30,430 nucleotides of DNA, taken from NCBI GenBank assembly GCA_964508055.1, contig CAZDRI010000021.1:1-30430 (forward strand), written 5' to 3'. How positions within the stretch are numbered: position 1 is the stretch's first letter; the number at the start of each line of letters is the position of its first letter. The translations under genes and the position numbers were made by a program. The notes under the pieces were generated by a model. It saw only the letters and a program-made list of their open reading frames with translations, was not told where the DNA came from and ran no database searches. Positions 16,862-24,349 of the stretch are shown here, one piece after another. The DNA is from CAZDRI01 sp964508055. GTDB taxonomy: Bacteria; Pseudomonadota; Gammaproteobacteria; PS1; Pseudothioglobaceae.

Positions 16862-17292
16862 GTTAGAACCTCTACAATTTCTATTAGAATTCCTTCTGGG
16901 TCATAACAATATGCTACTTTAGCTTTATTATCAGGTGATGATATTGGTTTATTAATCACAGAACCTCCTAAGTCACATATTTTTTCACATGCTTTTTCAA
17001 TATTATCCACTGTAAATGCCATATGTGAACAACCTAACTTATTTACTGGGGAATTATTAAATTTATTATTTTTGGGATGAGAATGATACTTTAATAACTC
17101 AATTAAATTACCATCAGGTGCTTTCATCTTTATCCATTCTAATTTTGTATTTTTAAGCCCTGTTACTGTATCAATAAACTCTCCTTCCTCTATAGCATGG
17201 TTATTATCCACAAACCCTAAAGAGCAATAAAAACTCGCCATCTTATTTAAATCTTGAACCACAATTCCTGTATGGCGTATATTTTTTATCAT
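16858..17292 (-). CDS. VOC (glyoxalase/epimerase superfamily) protein
   Basis: This 144-residue metal-binding protein contains the paired beta-alpha-beta-beta-beta units of the VOC fold. Likely ligands are His in RHTGIVVQD (H7), Glu in NLIELLKY, His in GCSHMAFTV and Glu in GILIEIVEV, which is the normal four-ligand set. Family members include methylmalonyl-CoA epimerase and glyoxalase I. In this operon, between an aminotransferase and a methyltransferase, an epimerase or isomerase acting on a keto-sugar intermediate is possible but unproven. Confidence 0.82.
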   Translation of the reverse strand: MIKNIRHTGIVVQDLNKMASFYCSLGFVDNNHAIEEGEFIDTVTGLKNTKLEWIKMKAPDGNLIELLKYHSHPKNNKFNNSPVNKLGCSHMAFTVDNIEKACEKICDLGGSVINKPISSPDNKAKVAYCYDPEGILIEIVEVLT

Positions 17293-18662
17293 ATAGAATC
17301 CTTAATGCAACTATCTAAAACTTCAATGCCCTCTAATAGTGCTGCTTTAGTTATACTTAAAGGAGGAGCTATCTTAATAGATTCTCTTCCTGTATGAACG
17401 ACTAATAATCCTCTTTGCATAGCTTTTTCACTGATACTATCACATAAATTATTAAGAGGTTTGCCGTTTTTATCAATAAAAATAAGAGCTGCTAATAACC
17501 CCTTACCAAATACATATTTCAAGTGATTTGGATATTTTTCTTTAATTTTATTTAATTTTTGATGCAATGCCTTTCCTAATTTTTCTGATTGTTTAATTAA
17601 CCCATCATCTATCAATGCTTTTAAATTTGCATGACCTGCAACACATACTAAAGGGTTTGCAGAATGAGTAGAACTCATAGAGCCAACATCAGGCAAATCC
17701 ATAATTTTTTTAGAACCTAAAACTATTGCTAAAGGTAATCCAGAACTTGCTCCTTTACCGCAGCATAAAATATCAGGTTTAACATCATAATGTTGATAAC
17801 CAAATAATTTACCAGTCCTACCAAAACCTGCCTGCATTTCATCAAATGTTATTAGTAAATTATGTTTTTTAGCAAAATCAGCTAGTGCTTGCATAAATTT
17901 ATTATGATAAAAAACAGCACCCCAGCCTTGAAAGGTCTCTAACATAAAGCCACACAAATCTTTATCAGGGTCTAGTTTTTTTTCTTTTAGAAGCTTGGCT
18001 ATAGTTTTATAGAAAAAATTTTGTGGTTCATTTTTTACTTCATCAATCCAAGGGTAAGGAAAAGGTAAGTGATGGATATTAGGATCTTGATACCCCATCC
18101 ATTTTTTAGCTTCAATATTGCCGGTCATTTTTTGAGCGCCCATAGTTCTACCATGAAAAGAGCCATCAAAGCAAACAATTCCTACTTTGTTTTTGCCACT
18201 ATTTTTACCATTTAATCGCATTAGTTTTAAAGCTGTCTCTGTTGCTTCTGTGCCAGCAGATAATAAGAATGCTTTCTCAAATTGCTTAGGAGTATTGCTA
18301 ATTAAATAATCTAAATAATTAACTCTTTCTTGAGAAGCATAAGTGTAGGTATGTAACAATGGTTTATTTAAACATCCTTTTAATTTTTTAATAATATGTT
18401 TATTAGCATGACCTGCATTAGCAACAAATATAGTGCTGGTGAAATCAATCCATACATTGCCCCATCTATCATATACTTGAAAATCCTCTGCTTTATCCCA
18501 AATAATTGGCATTTGTCCATGCATTGCTCTAGCTTCTAAAGCATACATTTTTTCTAAAATTGGCACACTATCAGGAACAGGTATAGATGTTTTTATTGTG
18601 CGATATTTAGTTTTAATTTTATTAACTTTAATTGGAATATGTGAAAAATGACCACCAGCCAT
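17289..18662 (-). CDS. Class III PLP-dependent aminotransferase
   Basis: The 457-residue fold-type I enzyme shows SAGTEATETALKLMR (G137, T138 for the phosphate), DGSFHGRTMGAQ, the cofactor aspartate in ITFDEMQAGFGRTG (D274) and the Schiff-base lysine in CCGKGASSGLPLA (K303). Class III enzymes act on omega-amino groups or terminal aldehydes and ketones, unlike the DegT-type aminotransferases usual in bacillosamine, pseudaminic and legionaminic acid loci. This makes it an unusual member of a CMP-sugar operon. It overlaps the VOC gene by 4 bases and follows the CMP-synthetase after 2 bases. Confidence 0.9.
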   Translation of the reverse strand: MAGGHFSHIPIKVNKIKTKYRTIKTSIPVPDSVPILEKMYALEARAMHGQMPIIWDKAEDFQVYDRWGNVWIDFTSTIFVANAGHANKHIIKKLKGCLNKPLLHTYTYASQERVNYLDYLISNTPKQFEKAFLLSAGTEATETALKLMRLNGKNSGKNKVGIVCFDGSFHGRTMGAQKMTGNIEAKKWMGYQDPNIHHLPFPYPWIDEVKNEPQNFFYKTIAKLLKEKKLDPDKDLCGFMLETFQGWGAVFYHNKFMQALADFAKKHNLLITFDEMQAGFGRTGKLFGYQHYDVKPDILCCGKGASSGLPLAIVLGSKKIMDLPDVGSMSSTHSANPLVCVAGHANLKALIDDGLIKQSEKLGKALHQKLNKIKEKYPNHLKYVFGKGLLAALIFIDKNGKPLNNLCDSISEKAMQRGLLVVHTGRESIKIAPPLSITKAALLEGIEVLDSCIKDSI

Positions 18663-18664
18663 AC

Positions 18665-19390
18665 TTAACCTCTTTGCTTATCTAAATAGTTCAATAAAAA
18701 TGAGCCATCACTATCTAATTGGTATTGGATGTAATTAAATTCTTCAATAGAATCAACTTCAGTACAAACTGGAGAATTAAAACCAATCATCTTATTACCA
18801 TGAATTGTATTATTATTCATTACATAGGATTCTTTTACAATATCAATATAACCATCTGGTATATAAACTTGCTCAAATGTTTCTTTTGGTAAATTATAAG
18901 CTTCATTTTCAATAAAACCTTTAAAATAACATCCCTTTTTTATAAACCATTTTAACGGTGATTCTGGTGCTTTATGTCCAGAACGAAGAGATGTAGCAGA
19001 CTTATTCTTAATAATCGTATTAATTGCATTATCAATTATAATATGATTTCTTAATGGAGTTGTAGGGCGTAAGTGCACCCAATATTCATATTTTTTTTGA
19101 GTATTCTCATTTATATATTTCATAGCATGAATTAAAAAATCTCTATCAGTTGATTCATCTGTAGAATATTGTTCTGGACGAATAAATGGAACTTCAGCTC
19201 CATAATCCATAGCAATATCAGCATATTTTTGAGAATTTGTAGAAACAATTACTCGGTCTATTTGCTTAGATAACTTTGCTGCAGCTATACTATAAGCAAG
19301 TAAAGGATGACCTGCTAATAATTTTATATTTTTATCAGCTAGAGATTTTGAACCAGAGCGTGCAGGTATAATTGCTATTATATTAGGCAT
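18665..19390 (-). CDS. CMP-sugar synthetase (acylneuraminate cytidylyltransferase family)
   Basis: This enzyme activates a 2-keto-3-deoxy sugar acid with CTP to give the CMP-sugar. The 241-residue product has the signature IIPARSGSKSLADKNIKLLAGHPLL (R11, K20, N21), DRVIVSTNS and WVHLRPTTPLR, as in NeuA, LegF and PtmB. It ends with VDSIEEFNYIQ. It does not look like KdsB, so it probably serves the sugar made by the NeuB-type synthase of this operon rather than Kdo. It overlaps the TIM-barrel gene by 8 bases. Confidence 0.9.
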   Translation of the reverse strand: MPNIIAIIPARSGSKSLADKNIKLLAGHPLLAYSIAAAKLSKQIDRVIVSTNSQKYADIAMDYGAEVPFIRPEQYSTDESTDRDFLIHAMKYINENTQKKYEYWVHLRPTTPLRNHIIIDNAINTIIKNKSATSLRSGHKAPESPLKWFIKKGCYFKGFIENEAYNLPKETFEQVYIPDGYIDIVKESYVMNNNTIHGNKMIGFNSPVCTEVDSIEEFNYIQYQLDSDGSFLLNYLDKQRG

Positions 19391-20216
19391 TTGTTAAAAA
19401 AGGTTTAATCCATTCTAATTGTTGTTTAAAAATTTCAATTCCTTCATCATCTCTATAAGCCTGCATAATAAATGGTCCTTTATAATTAAATTCTTTTAGT
19501 TTTTTAAAAAATTTAAAAAAATCAGCGTTGCCATTCCCTAAAACAACAGGTCCAGTTCCTAAATCACGGTCTTTGATGTGAATATCAGTAATTCTATTTC
19601 CGTAAGTATTTAATTCTTCTACTAAATCATAGCCTAATGCTGCACTATTACCAATATCATAATTTACTGTGATGTTTTTTGAATTAAATTTATCTAATAA
19701 TCGTGCAAATGGTTTTGGTGCTAAATCTGTTTCTAAAGATAAGTTGATATTTTTATTTTCAATAAACGGGATGACATTTTTAATTTGATTAACAAACCTT
19801 TTAATTGCTTTTTGACTAACTAAACTTGATTGGTCAACACAGGGAATTACAATATCAGTTATTTTTAATTTTTCTGCTGTTTCTAACAACTTTTGCAATA
19901 TTTCTAAACTTTTATTTGCAATTTTTTTATCTAATGAGTGTAATGGTGCTTCCATAAAATAATCAGCACAAATAGTTTTTACAAATATTCCTGTATTATT
20001 ACTAATTGCTAATATTTCTTTAATTCCTTCATTATTTAATAACGGATTTAATTTTGCATCATTATAATCTAATATAAATTCAATATAATCTAAGCCAATT
20101 TGACTTGCTATATTAAATTCATCCTGCCAATAACCTAATGGGTGTGCTTGATACCTACCTTGATATTTTGGTAGTAATCTTCCTTGCATAACTCCTATTT
20201 TATTTTTTATGCTCAT
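19383..20216 (-). CDS. TIM-barrel sugar phosphate isomerase/epimerase (AP-endonuclease-2-like family)
   Basis: The 277-residue protein belongs to the xylose-isomerase-like TIM barrels. It shows IGVMQGRLLPK at the N terminus, YIEFILD, the metal-site glutamate in LSLETDL, VNYDIGNSAALG and ITDIHIKDRD followed by GNGNADF. Relatives isomerise or epimerise keto sugars, sugar phosphates or cyclitols. Its presence next to the CMP-synthetase suggests it prepares or reshapes a sugar precursor. The substrate cannot be deduced from sequence alone. Confidence 0.82.
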   Translation of the reverse strand: MSIKNKIGVMQGRLLPKYQGRYQAHPLGYWQDEFNIASQIGLDYIEFILDYNDAKLNPLLNNEGIKEILAISNNTGIFVKTICADYFMEAPLHSLDKKIANKSLEILQKLLETAEKLKITDIVIPCVDQSSLVSQKAIKRFVNQIKNVIPFIENKNINLSLETDLAPKPFARLLDKFNSKNITVNYDIGNSAALGYDLVEELNTYGNRITDIHIKDRDLGTGPVVLGNGNADFFKFFKKLKEFNYKGPFIMQAYRDDEGIEIFKQQLEWIKPFLTNA

Positions 20217-20228
20217 ATCTAAAGTTTA

Positions 20229-21260
20229 TTATTTATAGAAAAATATAAAAAAAATAACTATAAATAAAATAAATAAATAAAATAATTTTTTAATTTTTCT
20301 TATAAAACTAAAAAAATTAATAAAAATAGCTAATAGCTTTTTAAAATTTTTATTTTTCTTTGGAATTTCAAAAAATTGTAAATAACGGTATAACCATATT
20401 AAACCATATTTTTTATCTCTTACTAAATGGACAATCTTTAGTTTTTTAATACCTCTATTTACAGAATATATACAATGCTGGTCATCTTTTTTTTTATATG
20501 AGTTTTCAGCATATTTCATTATTGAGTTAACAGTAATAATTTTATTTTCTAGTTGCTTAAACACAACAGATAATAAATATTCTTCAGTAATAATATTGCT
20601 GTATTCTTTAATAAATAATTTTTCAATTGTCTGCCACACTTTAGAAACCTCGTTATTTATTAACTTTAACATTGATTTGTTAAAAATATAACAACCTCCT
20701 CCATAATGAGAAGTGTGACCTATAGTACTTTTATCGTGAAGATATGATAAAACTGATAAATAATAAATAATATTTTTTAAATCAAAATTATTATCTTCAC
20801 TTATCTTCATTGTTGCTATTAGGTTATTTTCCTTTACTTTTCTTATTATTTTATTAAAACGCTCTAAAACTATACAATCCGAATCTAAAAATACAAATGG
20901 ACTAGCATCTATATTTGTTTTTTCTAAATAGGAAAATACATCTAATAAAAATAAACATCCTGGAAACCAAGGAGGGATAATTTCATTGGTTAAATATTTT
21001 ATTTCTTGCTTTGGCACAATTATTAACTCTACATTTAATTCGCTTAATTTTGCTAAATATTTATTAGGTAAATATCTATCTAAAAATAAAATCATTTTTT
21101 CATTTTGATATAGTCGGCGCAAACTAGAAAAAAAAACAATTTGATTTTTATAGTATATTTGAAATTTTTTATCTGCAACTAATGGTACTGTAGAGCCTTT
21201 TTCTGGAGCATGATAAAAAAAATTACAAAAAACTGGTTTGCTTAGCTTTTTAAAAGACAT
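20229..21260 (-). CDS. Probable membrane-anchored glycosyltransferase (GT-A-like)
   Basis: I do not recognise a named family with certainty. The 343-residue protein has FVFLDSDCIVL, with a DxD motif (D126, D128) typical of GT-A enzymes that bind a nucleotide sugar through a metal. It has YGGGCYIFNKSM in the middle, and a strongly hydrophobic C terminus (about residues 322-342, LFYLFILFIVIFFIFF) that looks like a membrane anchor. It lies inside the operon between the synthase (6-base gap) and the TIM-barrel gene. The sequence is more A+T-rich and lysine-rich than its neighbours, as is common for surface-glycan transferases. Confidence 0.65.
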   Translation of the reverse strand: MSFKKLSKPVFCNFFYHAPEKGSTVPLVADKKFQIYYKNQIVFFSSLRRLYQNEKMILFLDRYLPNKYLAKLSELNVELIIVPKQEIKYLTNEIIPPWFPGCLFLLDVFSYLEKTNIDASPFVFLDSDCIVLERFNKIIRKVKENNLIATMKISEDNNFDLKNIIYYLSVLSYLHDKSTIGHTSHYGGGCYIFNKSMLKLINNEVSKVWQTIEKLFIKEYSNIITEEYLLSVVFKQLENKIITVNSIMKYAENSYKKKDDQHCIYSVNRGIKKLKIVHLVRDKKYGLIWLYRYLQFFEIPKKNKNFKKLLAIFINFFSFIRKIKKLFYLFILFIVIFFIFFYK

Positions 21261-21266
21261 TGTTTT

Positions 21267-22100
21267 TTACCCTAAATGTTCTCTTAATTTTTTAGCAATA
21301 TCTTGCTCAGCTTCCAAAGTTCTTTTCTTACCATCTCCCATAGCTAACTCTATTTTTCTTACTGCTCCTACTAGTTGTCTTAAACCTGCTGGTTCAACTG
21401 ACGCAGCTTGATCAGAACCATACATAGCTCTATCTAAGGTAATATGTCTTTCTAAAGAAGTAATTCCTAAAGCTGCTGCCGCATAAGATACTGCTAAGCC
21501 CACTTCGTGACCGCTATAGCCAACATTACAATTATATTTCTCTCTTAGAGTTTTAATCATATTTAGATTAGCATTTTCATCGGCCATAGGATAAGTTGAA
21601 ACAGTATGCATTAATTCAAAAGAACATTTTGCTGATTTAAAAATATCAATTGCTTTTTGGATATCATCATAAATAGTCATACCTGTTGATATAAAAGTAT
21701 ACTTGCCCTCAGATGCCACTTCTTTTAACAATTCTTCATAAACAATCATTGCTGATGCTATCTTATTATATTTGCAATTAAATTGGCGTAAGAATTTTTG
21801 TGAATTCAAATCCCAAGCTGAGGCGAACCACTCAATACCTTTACTTTTACAGTAATTGTCAATTTCATTATATTCCTCTAGCCCAAATTCAAGGCCTTCT
21901 TTCTGCTCTCTTTGGGTTGAACCCCATGGGCTTTCTCTTTTAGAGTCTAAAAACTCTTGGGTATAAACTTGATTAATATCTCTTTTTTGAAATTTAACTG
22001 CATCAAAGCCTGCATCAACTGCAACATCTATTAACTCTTTACAAATCGCCATATCCCCATTATGATTAATACCAATTTCAGCAATTATAAAAATACTCAT
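21267..22100 (-). CDS. NeuB-type PEP-condensing ulosonate synthase (short form)
   Basis: This enzyme family condenses PEP with an aldose or aldose phosphate to make a 3-deoxy-2-ulosonic acid. The 277-residue TIM barrel opens with IAEIGINHNGD and keeps KFQKR, the metal-ligand histidines in VGYSGHEVG (H198) and LERHITLDR (H219), and ASVEPAGLRQLV. It ends soon after the barrel and lacks the C-terminal SAF/antifreeze-like domain of standard NeuB (about 340 residues). The usual GPDH motif is here GSDQ (S229, D230, Q231). A very good ribosome-binding site, GAGGGGG, precedes the ATG, which overlaps the stop of the isomerase gene (ATGA). Confidence 0.87.
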   Translation of the reverse strand: MSIFIIAEIGINHNGDMAICKELIDVAVDAGFDAVKFQKRDINQVYTQEFLDSKRESPWGSTQREQKEGLEFGLEEYNEIDNYCKSKGIEWFASAWDLNSQKFLRQFNCKYNKIASAMIVYEELLKEVASEGKYTFISTGMTIYDDIQKAIDIFKSAKCSFELMHTVSTYPMADENANLNMIKTLREKYNCNVGYSGHEVGLAVSYAAAALGITSLERHITLDRAMYGSDQAASVEPAGLRQLVGAVRKIELAMGDGKKRTLEAEQDIAKKLREHLG

Positions 22101-22669
22101 AAAGTTTCCCCCTCATCTATTAGTAAACACAAAATATGTCCTATTGTGATATGTATTTCTTGAATCCTTGCAGTATTATATGAAGGAACAATTAAAGAGT
22201 TAGGGTGTTTTGCTAATTTGCCGCCATCTTTACCTAAAAGACAAAAAGTATCAATATTTTTATTTTTTGCAATTTCCACTAATTTTACGATATTTTCAGA
22301 ATTGCCACTGGTAGAAAGCACCACTAAAATATCACCTTTTTTAGCTAAAGCTGTAAATTCTCTAGCAAATATTTCACTAAAATCATAATCATTACTAATA
22401 CAAGTAGTAGCAGAACTATTAGTACCCAAACAAAGGGCTGCTAAAGGCTTTCTTTCTTTTAAAAACCTACCAGTTAATTCAGCAGTTAAATGTTGAGCGT
22501 CTGCAAAACTTCCTCCATTACCAGCAAAAATCACCTTATTGCCAGCACTTAAGGCTTTAATAATAGTCATAGCAGTGCTTGTTATTTTTTTTATGAAATA
22601 ACTATCATTAATTAATTGGTTTCTAAGCTCTATACCATCTTTAATTTCATTTTTTATTACTTCTATCAT
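22097..22669 (-). CDS. GmhA-like phosphosugar isomerase (SIS domain)
   Basis: The 190-residue SIS-domain protein matches the sedoheptulose-7-phosphate isomerase family. It has FAGNGGSFADAQHLTAELTGRF with zinc ligands H60 and E64, the phosphate loop STSGNS (residues 119-124), and TARIQEIHITIGH with Q170, E171 and H178. In LPS pathways GmhA makes glycero-manno-heptose 7-phosphate. No other heptose-pathway gene (hldE, gmhB, hldD) is in this window. In this operon it may instead feed the NeuB-type synthase. It overlaps the phosphatase gene by 23 bases. Confidence 0.87.
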   Translation of the reverse strand: MIEVIKNEIKDGIELRNQLINDSYFIKKITSTAMTIIKALSAGNKVIFAGNGGSFADAQHLTAELTGRFLKERKPLAALCLGTNSSATTCISNDYDFSEIFAREFTALAKKGDILVVLSTSGNSENIVKLVEIAKNKNIDTFCLLGKDGGKLAKHPNSLIVPSYNTARIQEIHITIGHILCLLIDEGETL

Positions 22670-23129
22670 TTTCTATCCACTCAGCTAATTCACGAATTAC
22701 CCCTTTGCCACCTTTTGCTTTTGTTATTTTATTGGCAATTTTTAAAATTTTATAATGTGCATCTTTAGGTGCAACTCTAAATCCAACAACATTCATTACT
22801 TCTAAGTCATTAGTATCATTGCCAACATATAATGTTTTATTTATGTCTATGTTATTTTTCTTACAGAAATTCAAAAGAGATTGTTTTTTGTCTTTACTAC
22901 CTTGTATAACTTCTAATTTAAGCTTTTTCGCCCTAGCTGTTACTACGGGATTCTCTTCAGTACTTAGTATAAGTTGTTTAAAGCCTAAACTCTTTATAAT
23001 GCCAACTCCTAGCCCATCACCACGATTTACAATAACTGTCTCTGTCCCATCTTCTTGGACTAAAACAGTATTATTTGTCATTACACCATCAAAATCATAA
23101 ACAATAAGACTAATTTCATTAGTAAACAT
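22647..23129 (-). CDS. KdsC-like HAD phosphatase
   Basis: A 160-residue cap-less (C0) HAD phosphatase of the KdsC/Kdn-9-phosphatase type. It has the nucleophile motif YDFDGVMTNN (D12, D14), ILSTEE as motif II, KDKKQSL with the motif III lysine, VGNDTNDLEVM as motif IV, and the family's C-terminal GGKGVIRELAEWI. It removes the phosphate from a 3-deoxy-ulosonate phosphate. The two candidate substrates are Kdo 8-phosphate (kdsA is in the window) and the product of the NeuB-type synthase next door. It is the first gene of the eleven-gene cluster and has no obvious ribosome-binding site. Confidence 0.87.
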   Translation of the reverse strand: MFTNEISLIVYDFDGVMTNNTVLVQEDGTETVIVNRGDGLGVGIIKSLGFKQLILSTEENPVVTARAKKLKLEVIQGSKDKKQSLLNFCKKNNIDINKTLYVGNDTNDLEVMNVVGFRVAPKDAHYKILKIANKITKAKGGKGVIRELAEWIENDRSNKK

Positions 23130-23280
23130 ACAGTTTTCTAAAAAGTTAGATAAATATTAAACATTACAGTTATTAATTCTATGACTTTAATTATATAATT
23201 AGCTTTATTAAAAGCTATTTTATATAAGATTACTGCAAAATGTATTAAATTCCATTTCTAATGCGGCTTTGTAAAAGTAT
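23130..23280. other. Intergenic gap with a small hairpin
   Basis: This 151-base gap separates the upstream envelope genes from the ulosonate cluster. It is the longest gap between minus-strand genes, so a promoter probably lies here, but I see no strong -35/-10 pair. TAGCTTT and AAAGCTA (23200-23217) form a 7-bp stem with only two G:C pairs, too weak to call a terminator. Confidence 0.4.
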
Positions 23281-24333
23281 CTATATATATTCAGGTATAT
23301 TTTTAATATTATCTATCTGTGCAATAGCTAATTTCTTAAAAACTTTATAAAAAATATTGTATTTATAATCTAAAGGTTTAAAACAAAATACTTTATTATC
23401 TAATAACCAATATGCCAACATAAGAGCTGTGGTTGATGCTTCACCTATAATGATTGTTTTTTTTGCCAATAAAGGAAACATTATTTCAAATGCAAATTCT
23501 GGTAGAAAAAAAATATTAGTTAACTTTTTAACATCACTGTAATCGTTGTGGTCATTAGGATGTGTTTTAATACCAATTTTTATATTATATTTATTCAAAT
23601 GTTGGCATGATTCTAAAATTACTTTATTATTATTTTCTTGTTCACTAAATAAAATAATAACATCCAAATCAGTTAGAGTTTTTTTAGCTAAGTTGTGTTT
23701 TTTTAATAATTCAACTGAAAAAATATTTTTTTTTATTAAGTATTTTTTTGATAACCTAAATGTTTCTTTATTCTTTGGATAGTGCGTTAAATTGGGATAG
23801 CTAAAATACAGCTTTGTAATCCAAGGATTACTTCCAGTGCCTGGTAATGGTCTCCAATCTTTGAAATAAAGTTTAGGATACAAAAATTTATGAGCTTTTT
23901 GTTGGACCAACTTAGAATATATAGAAGGTTTCTTAAAATTTATAGGGACATAATTTAGTAAACCATCTTCTAAGTATATGTTTTCATTATTCTTATTAAG
24001 ATAAATTGCGTATTGAGAAAATAAAAGTCCATCATTAGAAGTGATAACGGTAGTAATTTGATATTTATTAAAAAGCTGTTTAATTCGTTTTAATGATTCT
24101 TTGCGATGTTTTATTTTATGCCAATCATTATTTTTAATATTATGATATCTAGCAGATAAAACAATACATTCAACAAACGGTAATGATTCTTTAAGATTTT
24201 TTAATAGTTCAACATAATCTTTAACAAAAAGCATATTACCAATAACAACTAAAATACCTCTTTCATTGTTATCTTCTAACATAGAAATATAATAATTCAA
24301 ATACCTAGGTGTATTAAGTAAAAAAAGTTTCAT
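23281..24333 (-). CDS. Putative sialyltransferase-like (GT52/polysialyltransferase-type) glycosyltransferase
   Basis: The 350-residue protein has the sparse motifs shared by bacterial CMP-sialic-acid transferases: E-D-G in YLEDGLLNY (E122-D123-G124), H-P in IGIKTHPND (H258-P259), and a later Ser/Thr stretch in GEASTTALM (S300, T301, T302). The N-terminal region alternates strand and helix as in a GT-B fold. No signal peptide is visible. It lies just upstream of the CMP-ulosonate operon, so it is the best candidate for transferring that sugar. The assignment rests on motifs only; a CDP-glycerol-type transferase or other GT-B enzyme is possible. Confidence 0.6.
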   Translation of the reverse strand: MKLFLLNTPRYLNYYISMLEDNNERGILVVIGNMLFVKDYVELLKNLKESLPFVECIVLSARYHNIKNNDWHKIKHRKESLKRIKQLFNKYQITTVITSNDGLLFSQYAIYLNKNNENIYLEDGLLNYVPINFKKPSIYSKLVQQKAHKFLYPKLYFKDWRPLPGTGSNPWITKLYFSYPNLTHYPKNKETFRLSKKYLIKKNIFSVELLKKHNLAKKTLTDLDVIILFSEQENNNKVILESCQHLNKYNIKIGIKTHPNDHNDYSDVKKLTNIFFLPEFAFEIMFPLLAKKTIIIGEASTTALMLAYWLLDNKVFCFKPLDYKYNIFYKVFKKLAIAQIDNIKNIPEYI

Positions 24334-24349
24334 AAGTCAAAATAAATTA

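Noticed and set aside
14377..23129. Standard pseudaminic or legionaminic acid pathway
   Set aside because: No dehydratase, DegT-type aminotransferase, acetyltransferase or nucleotidase/hydrolase of those pathways is present.
23200..23217. Rho-independent terminator in the 23130-23280 gap
   Set aside because: The stem has only two G:C pairs and no T run on the minus strand.
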